Shown in pieces: positions 46,652 through 55,121 of a DNA stretch of 64,000 nt (within the stretch, counting starts at the first letter, position 1; every line of letters starts with the position of its first letter). Source of the stretch: CAVRAZ01 sp963719135. GTDB taxonomy: Bacteria; Pseudomonadota; Gammaproteobacteria; DSM-19610. The stretch is taken from NCBI GenBank assembly GCA_963719135.1, contig CAVRAZ010000001.1, forward strand, positions 62,001-126,000. Direction: 5' to 3'. The translations under genes and the position numbers were made by a program. The notes under the pieces were generated by a model. That model worked only from the letters and a program-made list of their open reading frames with translations, was not told the origin of the DNA and did no database searches.

Positions 46652-46986
46652 TACACCTCAACCTCTTAACCACAAAGGACACGAAGGACACTAAGGCAAG
46701 AATAGCAAAGAACCTTTCCTGGGATCGCCATGCCGGCAAAGGCCGGCACCCGGAGACGCCGATGCTTGGTACGTACCGTGAAGCCCCGGAATAATCGCCA
46801 CTCCGATGTTGTCAATGCCGTTGCACGACAACGGACGCGATCCACGAGGATTCGATGCGTGCAATTCCCGCCGTTCAATCGCTGCGACGTCGATTGGATG
46901 CCGGCCTTCACCGGCATGACGGCTCGGCCGGAGGTGGCCTGATAATGTGTACCTTCGTGTCCTTTGTGGTTAAGAGGTTAAGGTGT
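46652..46986. mobile_element. 335 bp element with TTAACCACAAAGGAC inverted ends
   Basis: The left arm ACACCTCAACCTCTTAACCA continues as CAAAGGACACGAAGGACAC. The right arm is its inverse (GTACCTTCGTGTCCTTTG, then TGGTTAAGAGGTTAAGGTGT), giving about 38 bp inverted ends. A REP-type pair lies inside, and no gene is seen. Another element with the same arms spans 61461-61988; a lone arm lies near 59660. Part of a further half-arm (CTTCGCGTCCTTCGCGGTTG) follows at 46993. Confidence 0.75.
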
Positions 46987-47038
46987 CGTACCTTCGCGTC
47001 CTTCGCGGTTGAAAAGGTGGGCTTTGCAGTCCACAACA

Positions 47039-49333
47039 TCAATTCACCCGACTGCGCCGCCTCCGCAGCAGCAGCACCACGCCCAGCGCCAGCCACCCGT
47101 CCAGCCTGTGGCGCTGCGGCGCACCGCCGTTCCCGGCGATCATCGTGCAACCGCCGGACGAACCGCTGTCGGTGGAAACCACCAGCCCCGGTCCGCCCGG
47201 GTCGACGATGCGGCCATCCGCCGTCGCGTCGTCATCGCCGCGGCCGCCGTCCCGCAGGTGCAGCACCACGCGGTCGGACAGCAGCTCCGCGCCGGTGCCG
47301 TTCGTGAAATTGAACAGGTACCAGAAGCTGGCGGGGCTTGTCAGAAAGTGGCCGTATTTGAAATAGGCATTGACGCGCGTGCCTGCCGGCAGGTGCAGTG
47401 TAACGTCGGCGGTCGACCCGGGCGCGACATTCTCGAGATTGAAGCGGTAGAACCCCGTGGGGAACGACAGCGCCCCGCCGCTGGCGTACAGCGGCGCGCC
47501 CGGGGCCGGGTTGTCGATGGCGGCGACGCCGGTCAGGCTGCTGCCAAGCGGCGCTTCGAGGGTCACGTAATCGCCGTACAGGTCGGGCAGGGTGGCCACG
47601 TTTTCCTGCAGGTCGTCGGGTGTGCCGTCATGGTTGGCGTCGCCGCCGTTGGGGCCGGCATTCTCGATTGCATCGCTGACACCGTCGTTGTCCGAACTCG
47701 ACGTACCGCTGATCGGCAGCATCGCCGGTGTGTTCGGATCGTTGCTGTCGATCTGCAGGCTGGCCGTCTTTACGCCGGTGCTGGCCGGGCTGAAGGTCAC
47801 TTGCTCCTGGCACACACCGCCCGAGACGATGCGCTGGCACACGCCGGCCACGCTGAAATCCCCGGCGTCGGCTCCGGTGACCGTGATGCTGCTGATGACC
47901 AGCGTATCGGTACCCGAATTGACGAGCGGAATACTTGCCGTGGTGCTGAGAGCGAAGCGTACGTCGCCGATCGGGTAGGGCAGCGTGGCGGGCAGCGTCA
48001 GGGCGGCCTGCGAGGCCCTGACCAGACCGGTGAGGTTGACCTGGGTCGACTGCGAACCGGGCGCTGCATTGACCTGCAGTTGCGCCGTCGTGGTCCCCAG
48101 CGACGCACCGTCCATCTGGAGCGTGATCGCGCAAGTCTGGCCGACATCGAGTGTCGTCGTCGCGCACGCGTCGTCGACCACTGTAAAGCGTGCGGCGTCG
48201 GTGCCGGTGATGGCGCCGGCGGAGGGCGACAGCGCGCCGGTGCCGATGTTGCGCACGATGACCTGCGCGGTGGTCTGATCACCGACGCCGATCTCACCGA
48301 AATCCAGGTCGGGGCCCGAGTCGATGTACAGCGTCGGCGTACCCGCTTGGGCGATGCCGGTGACCGCATAGCTGACCAGCGGCTGCGACAGGTCGTTCGA
48401 CGGAATGTCGAAGGTGTCGGCGAAGGCCCCGGACGTCGCCGATGCAAAGGTCAGCGACAGCGAGCAGGATTCGGTGGGGCCCAGGGTCACGTTGGAGCAG
48501 GTGTCCGCGGTGAAGGAAAAAGGCGCGTCCAGCGGGTCGGGCGCACCGATCTGGCCGAACGTGAGATCCTGGCCGCCGGCGTTCTGCAGCGTCATGTTGC
48601 GGGTCGGGGGCGCCGCGAGCGGATCGACCAGGTCGAAGTCGACCGTGCGCGGCCGCACCGACAGGTGGGCGGGCGGATCGATCTCGATGGTATTCAGGTG
48701 CACCAGGTCGCTGTCGGTAATGGGATTCGGTGAGACGTAACCATTCGCAAGCGGCAGATCGGTGAACGGATTCCCGAGGTTGATGGTGCCCAGCGACAGT
48801 ATCGAAGCGAGGTTCTGGAAGTCGAGCCCCAGCACCTGCCCGAACACGGTGTAGCCGCCGTTCGTGTTGTCCAGGTTTGCCGAATTGTCGGCGGCGTTGA
48901 AAAACCATTCCGAGGTTGCGCTGTTCGGATCGCCCGACACTTTCGCCATGGTCAGCGTGCCGGCGACGTTCGAGTGCGCAGGATTGAACTCGTTGACGAT
49001 CGGTGCGTCTTCGGCGATGTGCGAAACCGACGCCGGCCCGAAATCGCCGAGGGTGGAATCGTACTTGTAGCCGCCGCCCTGGAGCACGAAGCCGGGGATA
49101 CTTCGATGGATGAACGTGCCGTCGTAGCGATGGTCGCCGGCACCGTCGTCGACGTAGTGCAGAAAATTCGCGACGGTCACCGGTGCGTCGGCATCGAACA
49201 ACTCGACATAGACGTCAAACGGGGTTTCGGTGCCGATCTGTAATTCCATGCGGACCACCGTTGCCGCCGCGCCCGTCGCGGCGCCGAGCAACAGCAGCCC
49301 GTAAATGAAGGCTTGCAGACGTCTGGCGGTCAT
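47039..49333 (-). CDS. Exported cyclophilin fused to HYDIN-like repeats with C-terminal sorting signal
   Basis: The 764-residue protein has a signal peptide (residues 1-24), then a cyclophilin-type peptidyl-prolyl isomerase domain (about 28-215: ELFDADAPVTVANFLHYVDD, GTFIHRSIPGFVLQGGGY, TLTMAKVSGDPNSATSEWFF). About three HYDIN/ASPM-like Ig-fold repeats follow (FGEIGVGDQTTAQVIVRNIG, FSPASTGVKTASLQIDSNDP), then a calcium-binding thrombospondin-3-like segment (DNDGVSDAIENAGPNGGDAN) and a beta domain. The C-terminus, SGGCTMIAGNGG, then a hydrophobic stretch and LLLRRRRSRVN, looks like a CTERM-type protein-sorting signal. It is probably surface-bound; natural role unknown. Confidence 0.87.
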   Translation of the reverse strand: MTARRLQAFIYGLLLLGAATGAAATVVRMELQIGTETPFDVYVELFDADAPVTVANFLHYVDDGAGDHRYDGTFIHRSIPGFVLQGGGYKYDSTLGDFGPASVSHIAEDAPIVNEFNPAHSNVAGTLTMAKVSGDPNSATSEWFFNAADNSANLDNTNGGYTVFGQVLGLDFQNLASILSLGTINLGNPFTDLPLANGYVSPNPITDSDLVHLNTIEIDPPAHLSVRPRTVDFDLVDPLAAPPTRNMTLQNAGGQDLTFGQIGAPDPLDAPFSFTADTCSNVTLGPTESCSLSLTFASATSGAFADTFDIPSNDLSQPLVSYAVTGIAQAGTPTLYIDSGPDLDFGEIGVGDQTTAQVIVRNIGTGALSPSAGAITGTDAARFTVVDDACATTTLDVGQTCAITLQMDGASLGTTTAQLQVNAAPGSQSTQVNLTGLVRASQAALTLPATLPYPIGDVRFALSTTASIPLVNSGTDTLVISSITVTGADAGDFSVAGVCQRIVSGGVCQEQVTFSPASTGVKTASLQIDSNDPNTPAMLPISGTSSSDNDGVSDAIENAGPNGGDANHDGTPDDLQENVATLPDLYGDYVTLEAPLGSSLTGVAAIDNPAPGAPLYASGGALSFPTGFYRFNLENVAPGSTADVTLHLPAGTRVNAYFKYGHFLTSPASFWYLFNFTNGTGAELLSDRVVLHLRDGGRGDDDATADGRIVDPGGPGLVVSTDSGSSGGCTMIAGNGGAPQRHRLDGWLALGVVLLLRRRRSRVN

Positions 49334-49505
49334 TCGAATCGGTTGTTTGTCGTTGGTCGAATCAAGTAGGGGCCGGGGCGCGCGCGAGACCTTGCGGGCG
49401 CCGCGCGCCGGCGGCAGGCAGTGTCGGTGCGGCTACGTTACCCGCTCGACACTGGGCGCGCAATAAGGTTCCGACAAGCGGTCGGCGCGCGCTGTCGATC
49501 CGCCT

Positions 49506-49651
49506 ATTGAGACTTGCATAAATGGTTGACAAGTTTGACCGTCATCCGGGTGCAGGCCGGGATCCAGCGGCTCCCGCCCCAATGGATTCCAGCCTGCGCC
49601 GGAATAACGACAAAGGGGGAGCGTCTGTCACGCATTTATGCAAGTCTCAAT
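49506..49651. mobile_element. MITE family A, copy 3 (146 bp)
   Basis: ATTGAGACTTGCATAAATGG and CATTTATGCAAGTCTCAAT form the ends, in the same orientation as copy 1. The flanking GCCT/AGGC extends the palindrome. It lies in the 370 bp gap between the cyclophilin gene and the dienelactone hydrolase gene; the rest of that gap has no gene. Confidence 0.88.
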
Positions 49652-49709
49652 AGGCGGCGGGTGGATAACCTGCTAATCTTAGCGAAAAATCACGGATCGG
49701 AGGTGCGCG

Positions 49710-50519
49710 ATGCCAAGGCTTTTTTCTCGAGTGTTTTCCCTGATTGCGCTGCTTGCGTACCTTGCACCGGCGCTGGCTGCGGTGCAGAGCCGGGCGATCG
49801 ATTATTCGGACGGTGATACGCCCTTGCGCGGGTACCTGTTCTGGGATGACGCAGCGCAGGGTAAGCGGCCCGGCGTGCTGGTGGTCCACGAATGGTGGGG
49901 CCTGAACGATTACGCGAAAAGCCGTGCGCACCAGCTTGCCGAGCTGGGTTACGTCGCCTTCGCGCTTGACATGTATGGGATCGGCAAGGTTACGCAGCAT
50001 CCGGACGAAGCCGGCGCCTGGATGAAGACCGTCAACGCCAACGTCGCCGGCTGGGTCAGGCGCGCCGCCGCCGGCCTGGATGTGTTGAAGCAGCAGCCGA
50101 TGGTCGATGCGAGCCGCGTGGCGGCGATTGGTTACTGTTTCGGCGGCGCGACCGTGCAGCAGATGGCCTACGCCGGCCTGGATCTGGCGGGCGTCGTCAG
50201 TTTTCACGGCGCGCTGACCCTGCCGGCGGAAGATCAGACCGGCAGGATCAAGGCACGCATCCTGATCGCCCACGGCAACGCCGATCCGTTTGCGACCGAC
50301 GCGCAGCTCGACGCGCTGCGCGCCGCGCTGGACCGTTCCGGCGCGGACTGGGATATGCTGATCCTGGGCGGCGCAAAGCACGGTTTCACCAATCCCGACG
50401 CTGGTGCCTACGGTATGGCGCAGCTCGCCTACAATGCCAAGGCCGACCGCCGGTCGTGGCAGGCGATGCTGCAGATGTTCGCCGATCTGTTCAGCACACC
50501 GGCGACCGGAGCGAAATGA
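49710..50519 (+). CDS. Dienelactone hydrolase family protein, exported
   Basis: The 269-residue alpha/beta hydrolase has a signal peptide (MPRLFSRVFSLIALLAYLAP, cut near ALAA). The family triad is visible: VVHEWWGLNDYAKSRA (oxyanion Glu/Trp region), nucleophile Cys in IGYCFGGATVQQ, Asp in IAHGNADPFAT and His in GGAKHGFTNPDA. Dienelactone hydrolase-like enzymes cleave lactones and other esters, and a periplasmic location suggests a broad esterase. Its stop overlaps the moaB start (ATGA). Confidence 0.9.
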   Translation: MPRLFSRVFSLIALLAYLAPALAAVQSRAIDYSDGDTPLRGYLFWDDAAQGKRPGVLVVHEWWGLNDYAKSRAHQLAELGYVAFALDMYGIGKVTQHPDEAGAWMKTVNANVAGWVRRAAAGLDVLKQQPMVDASRVAAIGYCFGGATVQQMAYAGLDLAGVVSFHGALTLPAEDQTGRIKARILIAHGNADPFATDAQLDALRAALDRSGADWDMLILGGAKHGFTNPDAGAYGMAQLAYNAKADRRSWQAMLQMFADLFSTPATGAK

Positions 50520-51037
50520 TGGAGGACGCCGCCGTCAAGGCGCTGCGCATCGCCGTCATGACGGTGTCGGACACGCGCACCGAAGCCGACGATCAGTCGG
50601 GCAGGACGCTGGTCGAACGCCTGCAGGGCGCGGGGCACCGCCTGGCCGACCGCTGCATCGTGCCGGACGACATTTATCAGATCCGCGCGCGGGTTTCGCA
50701 CTGGATCGCCGATCCGCAGGTCGAGGTCGTCATCACCACGGGCGGGACCGGCGTGACCGGCCGCGACGGCACGCCGGAAGCCGTGCAGGTCCTGCTGGAC
50801 AAGGAGATCACGGGCTTCGGTGAACTCTTCCGCATGATCTCCTATGGGGAAATCGGCGCCTCGACGATTCAGTCACGCGCGCTGGCCGGCGTCGCCAACG
50901 GCACCTACGTGTTCTGCGTGCCGGGCTCCAGCGGCGCGTGCCGCACGGCGTGGGACAAGCTGATCGCCGTTCAGCTCGACAGCCGCACCCGTCCCTGCAA
51001 TCTGGCGGAGTTGCTGCCGCGGCTGCACGGACGCTGA
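50516..51037 (+). CDS. moaB: MoaB, molybdopterin biosynthesis protein B
   Basis: MoaB/Mog-family proteins adenylate molybdopterin before molybdenum insertion. The 173 residues show LRIAVMTVSDTRTEADDQSG, VVITTGGTGVTGRDGTPEAV, FGELFRMISYGEIGASTIQS, the FCVPGSSGACRTAWDKLI loop and LAELLPRLHGR, as in the enterobacterial MoaB type. Two in-frame ATGs (50516 and 50519) overlap the upstream stop; either is possible. No other molybdopterin genes are in the window, so the pairing with the hydrolase may be only positional. Confidence 0.93.
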   Translation: MMEDAAVKALRIAVMTVSDTRTEADDQSGRTLVERLQGAGHRLADRCIVPDDIYQIRARVSHWIADPQVEVVITTGGTGVTGRDGTPEAVQVLLDKEITGFGELFRMISYGEIGASTIQSRALAGVANGTYVFCVPGSSGACRTAWDKLIAVQLDSRTRPCNLAELLPRLHGR

Positions 51038-51059
51038 CCGCAGCGTCGGTCGGGTGCGC

Positions 51060-51265
51060 AAAAAACCGGGGTCAGAACAGAATGGCACTTACTTAAGCCC
51101 AGAACTGCCGTCATCCCGGCGAAGGCCGGGATGCAGAATCTACAATAGTGGTAGTTTTCCTGGATTCCGGCCTTCGCCGGAATGACGAAACCCCTGGATT
51201 CAGAGTTAAGAAAGTGCCATTCGGGTCAGAACAAGCTTTCGCTGATATTCGAGCCGACCGGACGT
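51060..51265. mobile_element. Nested MITE, copy 1 (inner element inside a half outer element)
   Basis: The inner element (51080-51222, 143 bp) has ends GAATGGCACTTACTTAAG and TTAAGAAAGTGCCATTC with a REP pair inside. It is flanked on both sides by GGGTCAGAACA (51069-51079 and 51223-51233), an apparent 11 bp target duplication. The outer sequence AAAACCGGGGTCAGAACA then continues as AGCTTTCGCTGATATTCGA, one end of the outer palindrome; the other end is missing here. Confidence 0.82.
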
Positions 51266-52209
51266 CACTGTTCCAGCGAACCCGGCGGCAACCGCGACGC
51301 CGCTTCGTCCCTGATCTTGCGGAACAGGGCCGCCAGTTTGTCCGGGCCGGCCGCGCCGCGGGCCAGCCGGCGGATGCCCATGTCGGCGTACCAACCGATC
51401 GCTTTCAAGGTTTCCGGCGTGACCGGAACGATCTGCGCGCCCGTGGTCGTTTTCGCGCGTGGCGCCGCTTCGGACTGCGCGCGATCCGGCGCCGCCGCAC
51501 GGGCGCGCGCCTGGCGGGCCGCCACGTGGCGGTGAACCCTGTGATAGTGCGGCAGGAGATAGAAACCGACGACCAGCAGAAAGCCGAGAAACCCGAGCAG
51601 ATCGATCAGCGGCAGCGGCGGCGCGAACAAACCCGCCAGCATCTCGTAGACGGTGGTCGCGAGAATCGCGATGAGGCTGGCCGACAGAATCCGCGCGGTG
51701 GTGCGATGCCCGCGCCGGTAATAGCGGTGGCACAGATACAAGGCATACGCGACGTTGGCCAGCATGAGCAGGTGTATGCCATACCAGCCGCCGTTAGTCG
51801 CGGCGCCGACGGGCGCGTGCGCCGGCGCGCCAAGGTGCGGGACGTAGAAATACACCGGCGTCTGCAGGCTGAAACAGAGGAGCACCAGCCAAACGCCGGC
51901 CAGCGTCAGGGGCAGCAGCGTCTCGCGTGCGCGCGTGTAGACGGCGATCACCTGGATCAGACAAAACCACATCAGAAAGCGGACGCCGTTGTCGAGTTTG
52001 ACGAGAGCGGCGGGATCGAACCAGGACGTGGCGGGATCGAAGTCCACGGCGTTGGCATGCACCAGCGCCAGGGCGCCGAGCAGGAACCAGAGCAGGGTGA
52101 GCAGCAGGTGAACGACCGAATACCGGCCCGGTGGCGCGACACTCAACTGGAGTTGTTGAATGGCGCCGTACAACGCGCATCCTGAGATCAGGTAAAAGAG
52201 TGACAGCAT
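51265..52209 (-). CDS. Polytopic membrane protein of unknown function
   Basis: The 314-residue product begins MLSLFYLISGCALYGAIQQL and has about seven hydrophobic helices over residues 1-225 (LLLTLLWFLLGALALVHAN, TLAGVWLVLLCFSLQTPVYF, LLGFLGFLLVVGFYLLPHYH), then a charged cytoplasmic tail of about 90 residues rich in Ala and Arg. The layout recalls seven-helix N-terminal sensor modules of signalling proteins, but no kinase or cyclase domain follows. No function can be assigned. The last codons lie at the edge of the nested MITE, which may have altered the C-terminus. Confidence 0.75.
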   Translation of the reverse strand: MLSLFYLISGCALYGAIQQLQLSVAPPGRYSVVHLLLTLLWFLLGALALVHANAVDFDPATSWFDPAALVKLDNGVRFLMWFCLIQVIAVYTRARETLLPLTLAGVWLVLLCFSLQTPVYFYVPHLGAPAHAPVGAATNGGWYGIHLLMLANVAYALYLCHRYYRRGHRTTARILSASLIAILATTVYEMLAGLFAPPLPLIDLLGFLGFLLVVGFYLLPHYHRVHRHVAARQARARAAAPDRAQSEAAPRAKTTTGAQIVPVTPETLKAIGWYADMGIRRLARGAAGPDKLAALFRKIRDEAASRLPPGSLEQ

Positions 52210-52353
52210 GGCTCGTTCTTATAGTTGTAATGGGAACCCGAACGCTGTGAAATAGTGTAGCGCGAACCAGGCGTGGTGGCGAGCCAGCCTGCGTAATTAC
52301 TATATAAATAGTCCGTATCTAATTGAAATATAAAAAGAGATTGTTACTCAAGA
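52210..52353. other. AT-rich divergent promoter region
   Basis: This 144 bp stretch separates two divergent genes and is unusually AT-rich for the core genome (ATTACTATATAAATAGTC, then TTGAAATATAAAAAGAG). Candidate -10 hexamers (TATAAA, TATAAA) are present near 52300 and 52330. An AAGAG-type ribosome site precedes ATG 52354 weakly. Confidence 0.4.
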
Positions 52354-53118
52354 ATGGGACTGGTAACGCGCAACGTCGGCCGCCTGCTCGCGCGGTATCT
52401 GAACAAGCCCGTCAGCGACTATCGCCCCACCGCGACCACGCCGCCGGAAAAACTCCGCGCGCTGCTGCGGCCTTGTGACGTTCTGCTGGTCGAGGGCAAC
52501 CGGCGCATCAGTTCCGCGATCAAGTATCTGACGCAGTCGACCTGGTCGCACGCGGCGATCTGCGTGGGCACTCTGGCCGGCCGCGAACTGGAGGGTTCGA
52601 TGCTGGTCGAGATCGATCTGGAAAGCGGCGTCAACGCCGTGCCGATCAGCAAGTACGATCGGTTCCACACCCGCATCTGCCGACCGGTCGGACTGTCGGA
52701 ACCGGAGAGGCGGCAGGTCGTCACCTTCGTGGTGCAGCGCATCGGCCTCAAGTACGATCTGAAAAACGTCGTTGATCTGATGCGCTATCTGCTGCCGACG
52801 CCGCCGGTGCCGATGCGTTTTCGTCGCAAGATGCTCGCGCTGGGCAGCGGCGACCCGACCCGCGCCATCTGTTCGACGCTTATTGCCCAGGCGTTTCAGT
52901 CGATCCGGTATCCGATTCTTCCGACCGTGAGCATCCGGGACCTGAATGAAACCGTGATGGGTGCCAACGTGCGCAGGGAGGTACTGCACAGTCGCCACCA
53001 CACGCTGTTTACGCCACGTGACTTCGACGTTTCGCCGTATTTCGAAATCATCAAGCCGACACTGGCGCTGGGCTTCGACCATCGCGCGCTGATCTGGGAC
53101 GAAGACGAGGCCGGCTAG
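52354..53118 (+). CDS. YiiX/YebB-like permuted papain-fold hydrolase
   Basis: The 254-residue product has features of NlpC/P60-related, circularly permuted papain-like enzymes: PCDVLLVEGNRRISSAIKYL, the catalytic His66 in STWSHAAICVG, acidic VEIDLESGVNAVPISKYDR, and nucleophile Cys173 in AICSTLIAQAFQSI. Related proteins are predicted amidases or lipid/peptide hydrolases (YiiX, YebB); the true substrate is unknown. No signal peptide is seen. Its TAG ends where the second nested MITE begins (53118), so the element inserted within a few bases of the stop. Confidence 0.85.
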   Translation: MGLVTRNVGRLLARYLNKPVSDYRPTATTPPEKLRALLRPCDVLLVEGNRRISSAIKYLTQSTWSHAAICVGTLAGRELEGSMLVEIDLESGVNAVPISKYDRFHTRICRPVGLSEPERRQVVTFVVQRIGLKYDLKNVVDLMRYLLPTPPVPMRFRRKMLALGSGDPTRAICSTLIAQAFQSIRYPILPTVSIRDLNETVMGANVRREVLHSRHHTLFTPRDFDVSPYFEIIKPTLALGFDHRALIWDEDEAG

Positions 53119-53390
53119 AAAACCGGGGTCAGAACAGAATGGCACTTACTTAAGCCCAGAACTGCCGTCATCCCGGCGAAGGCCGGGATCCAGAATCTGC
53201 AATAGTGGTAGCTTTCCTGGATTCCGGCCTTCGCCGGAATGACGAAACCCCTGAATTCAGAGTTAAGTAAGTGCCATTCGGGTCAGAACACAGTTTTCGC
53301 TAATATTCGACCGGCATCACCTTGCCGGCTGCAGCGCAGCGCACGTCGATTTGAATATTAGCGAAAACTGTGTTCTGACCCCGGTTTTTT
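53118..53390. mobile_element. Nested MITE, copy 2 (complete outer element with inner insertion)
   Basis: The outer element has both ends: AAAACCGGGGTCAGAACA and CAGTTTTCGCTAATATTCGA on the left, and the inverse GAATATTAGCGAAAACTGTG, TTCTGACCCCGGTTTT on the right. The inner 143 bp element (53137-53279) is inserted at GGGTCAGAACA, which is present on both sides (53126-53136 and 53280-53290). The insertion point is identical to that in copy 1, so the composite was copied as a unit. Confidence 0.85.
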
Positions 53391-53401
53391 GTTGGGTGCA
53401 C

Positions 53402-53428
53402 AAAAAAGGGCGCGGACGGGCCGCGCCC
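53402..53428 (-). terminator. Intrinsic terminator after the EF-hand gene
   Basis: GGGCGCGG and CCGCGCCC form an 8 bp GC stem with a 5 nt loop, and the plus-strand AAAAAA before it provides a T-run for minus-strand transcripts. It lies 45 bp downstream of the EF-hand gene stop. Confidence 0.85.
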
Positions 53429-53473
53429 AGTACGGGGGATTTGAACGATGCCGCTGCCGGAGGCGTCGGATGT

Positions 53474-53728
53474 CTACTGGTCGGACGCCTGACCGCCTTT
53501 GGCTTCCTGATATTCCTGTTCGTCCAGCGTGCCGTCGCGGTTGGTGTCGATCCGGTCGAACCCGACGATCACGGTGTCGGACGCTTTCGCTTCGGTGCGC
53601 GAAATGAGCGCGTCGCCGTCCGTGTCGAGCATGGAGAATTCCGGCCATCCCGCGTCTTCCGTTGGCAGCGCGGCCACCGGTCCGGCCGCGCAGCTCAGCA
53701 CCAGCAGCACGGGTGTGATTCTGTTCAT
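53474..53728 (-). CDS. Small exported EF-hand protein
   Basis: From ATG 53728 the 84-residue product has a signal peptide (MNRITPVLLVLSCAAGPVAA, cut near ALP) and two EF-hand calcium loops: DTDGDALISRTE and DTNRDGTLDEQE, each with Asp at 1, 3 and 5 and Glu at 12. It is a small periplasmic calcium-binding protein, possibly a calcium buffer or a modulator of a partner. An upstream in-frame start is open but would disrupt the signal peptide. It has its own terminator. Confidence 0.87.
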   Translation of the reverse strand: MNRITPVLLVLSCAAGPVAALPTEDAGWPEFSMLDTDGDALISRTEAKASDTVIVGFDRIDTNRDGTLDEQEYQEAKGGQASDQ

Positions 53729-54003
53729 GACGCTCACGTCAAATTGATTCAGAGGACGTAAGGAGCCGAGCAAGACCGATGCCAGCCTCGGGCAATCCAG
53801 ACAAAGCACATGCAATTCAATTTACTATCGAATGAAGGTAAGATGGGCGCCCGAAGCTTGGGGCCGTGACTGTCACTATCCGCAAACGCCCGGGTCCGCG
53901 CCCGACACTAACCGACTGAGCGGGCTGGCTTACCGGCTGTATCCATTCGACTACAGACAATGCGGGCGCAATTCACCAAGGCATTTCGTACAGGAGGCAT
54001 GCA

Positions 54004-55113
54004 ATGAAAGCGCGAGCAGCCGTGGCCTGGGAACCCAGGCAACCGTTGAGCATCGAGGAAATCGACGTCGAGGGACCGCGCGAGGGCGAGGTGTTGCTCA
54101 AGGTGATTGCGTCCGGCGTCTGTCACACGGATGCGTTCACGCTGTCCGGCGATGATCCGGAGGGAGTGTTTCCCTGCGTGCTCGGCCACGAGGGCGGCTG
54201 CGAAGTCGTCGAAACCGGTCCCGGCGTGAAGACGCTCATGCCCGGCGACCACGTCATTCCCCTGTACATACCCGAGTGCGGCACCTGCGAGTATTGCCGA
54301 TCGGCCAAGACTAATCTGTGCCAGTCCATCGCCAAGACGGTCTGGACCGGTTACATGCCCGACGGCACGCGGCGCTTCTCGCACAAGGGCAAGCCGATCT
54401 ATCACTACATGGGCTGTTCGACCTTTTCCGAATACACGGTGGTGCCCGAGATCGCGCTCGCGAAAATCAACCCGGCCGCGCCGCTCGACAAGGTCTGCCT
54501 GCTGGGCTGCGGCGTGACCACCGGCATCGGCGCGGTGCTCAATACGGCCAAGGTCGAACCCGGCGCTTCGGTCGCGGTGTTCGGTCTGGGCGGCATCGGC
54601 CTGTCGGTGATCCAGGGCGCCGTGATGGCCGGCGCCGCGCGCATCATCGCGGTCGACATCAATCCGGACAAGTTCGAAGTGGCGCGCGTGCTGGGCGCCA
54701 CCGACTGCATCGATCCCAGCGAACTGGGGGTCACCGCCGGCCAGGAAATCGTCGCCATGACCCAGGGCGGCGTCGATTACTCCTTCGAGTGCATCGGCAA
54801 CGTCAAAGTCATGCGCGAAGCGCTCGAGTGCTGTCACATGGGCTGGGGCGTGTCGACGATCATCGGCGTCGCCGGTGCCGGCCAGGAAATCCACACGCGC
54901 CCGTTCCAGTTGGTGACCGGCCGCACCTGGAAAGGCACGGCGTTCGGCGGCGTCAAGGGCCGCAGCGAGCTGCCCGGCTACGTCGACCGCTACATGAACG
55001 GCCAGATCGAACTGGACAGCATGGTGACCCATACGATGCCGCTGGAGGACATCAACCGCGCGTTCGACCTGATGCACCAAGGCGAGAGCATCCGCTCGGT
55101 CATCATTTTCTGA
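54004..55113 (+). CDS. frmA: S-(hydroxymethyl)glutathione dehydrogenase (class III ADH)
   Basis: This zinc-dependent dehydrogenase oxidises the formaldehyde-glutathione adduct to S-formylglutathione. The 369 residues show catalytic-zinc GVCHTDAFTLSGDDPEGVFP and LGHEGGCEVVE, structural-zinc cysteines in PECGTCEYCRSAKTNLCQ, the class III block CGVTTGIGAVLNTAKVEPG and Rossmann FGLGGIGLSVIQGA. ATG 54004 has an excellent AGGAGG ribosome site. The S-formylglutathione hydrolase gene follows after 8 bp, forming a glutathione-dependent formaldehyde detoxification operon. No frmR-like repressor is adjacent. Confidence 0.97.
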   Translation: MKARAAVAWEPRQPLSIEEIDVEGPREGEVLLKVIASGVCHTDAFTLSGDDPEGVFPCVLGHEGGCEVVETGPGVKTLMPGDHVIPLYIPECGTCEYCRSAKTNLCQSIAKTVWTGYMPDGTRRFSHKGKPIYHYMGCSTFSEYTVVPEIALAKINPAAPLDKVCLLGCGVTTGIGAVLNTAKVEPGASVAVFGLGGIGLSVIQGAVMAGAARIIAVDINPDKFEVARVLGATDCIDPSELGVTAGQEIVAMTQGGVDYSFECIGNVKVMREALECCHMGWGVSTIIGVAGAGQEIHTRPFQLVTGRTWKGTAFGGVKGRSELPGYVDRYMNGQIELDSMVTHTMPLEDINRAFDLMHQGESIRSVIIF

Positions 55114-55121
55114 GGGCGAAA

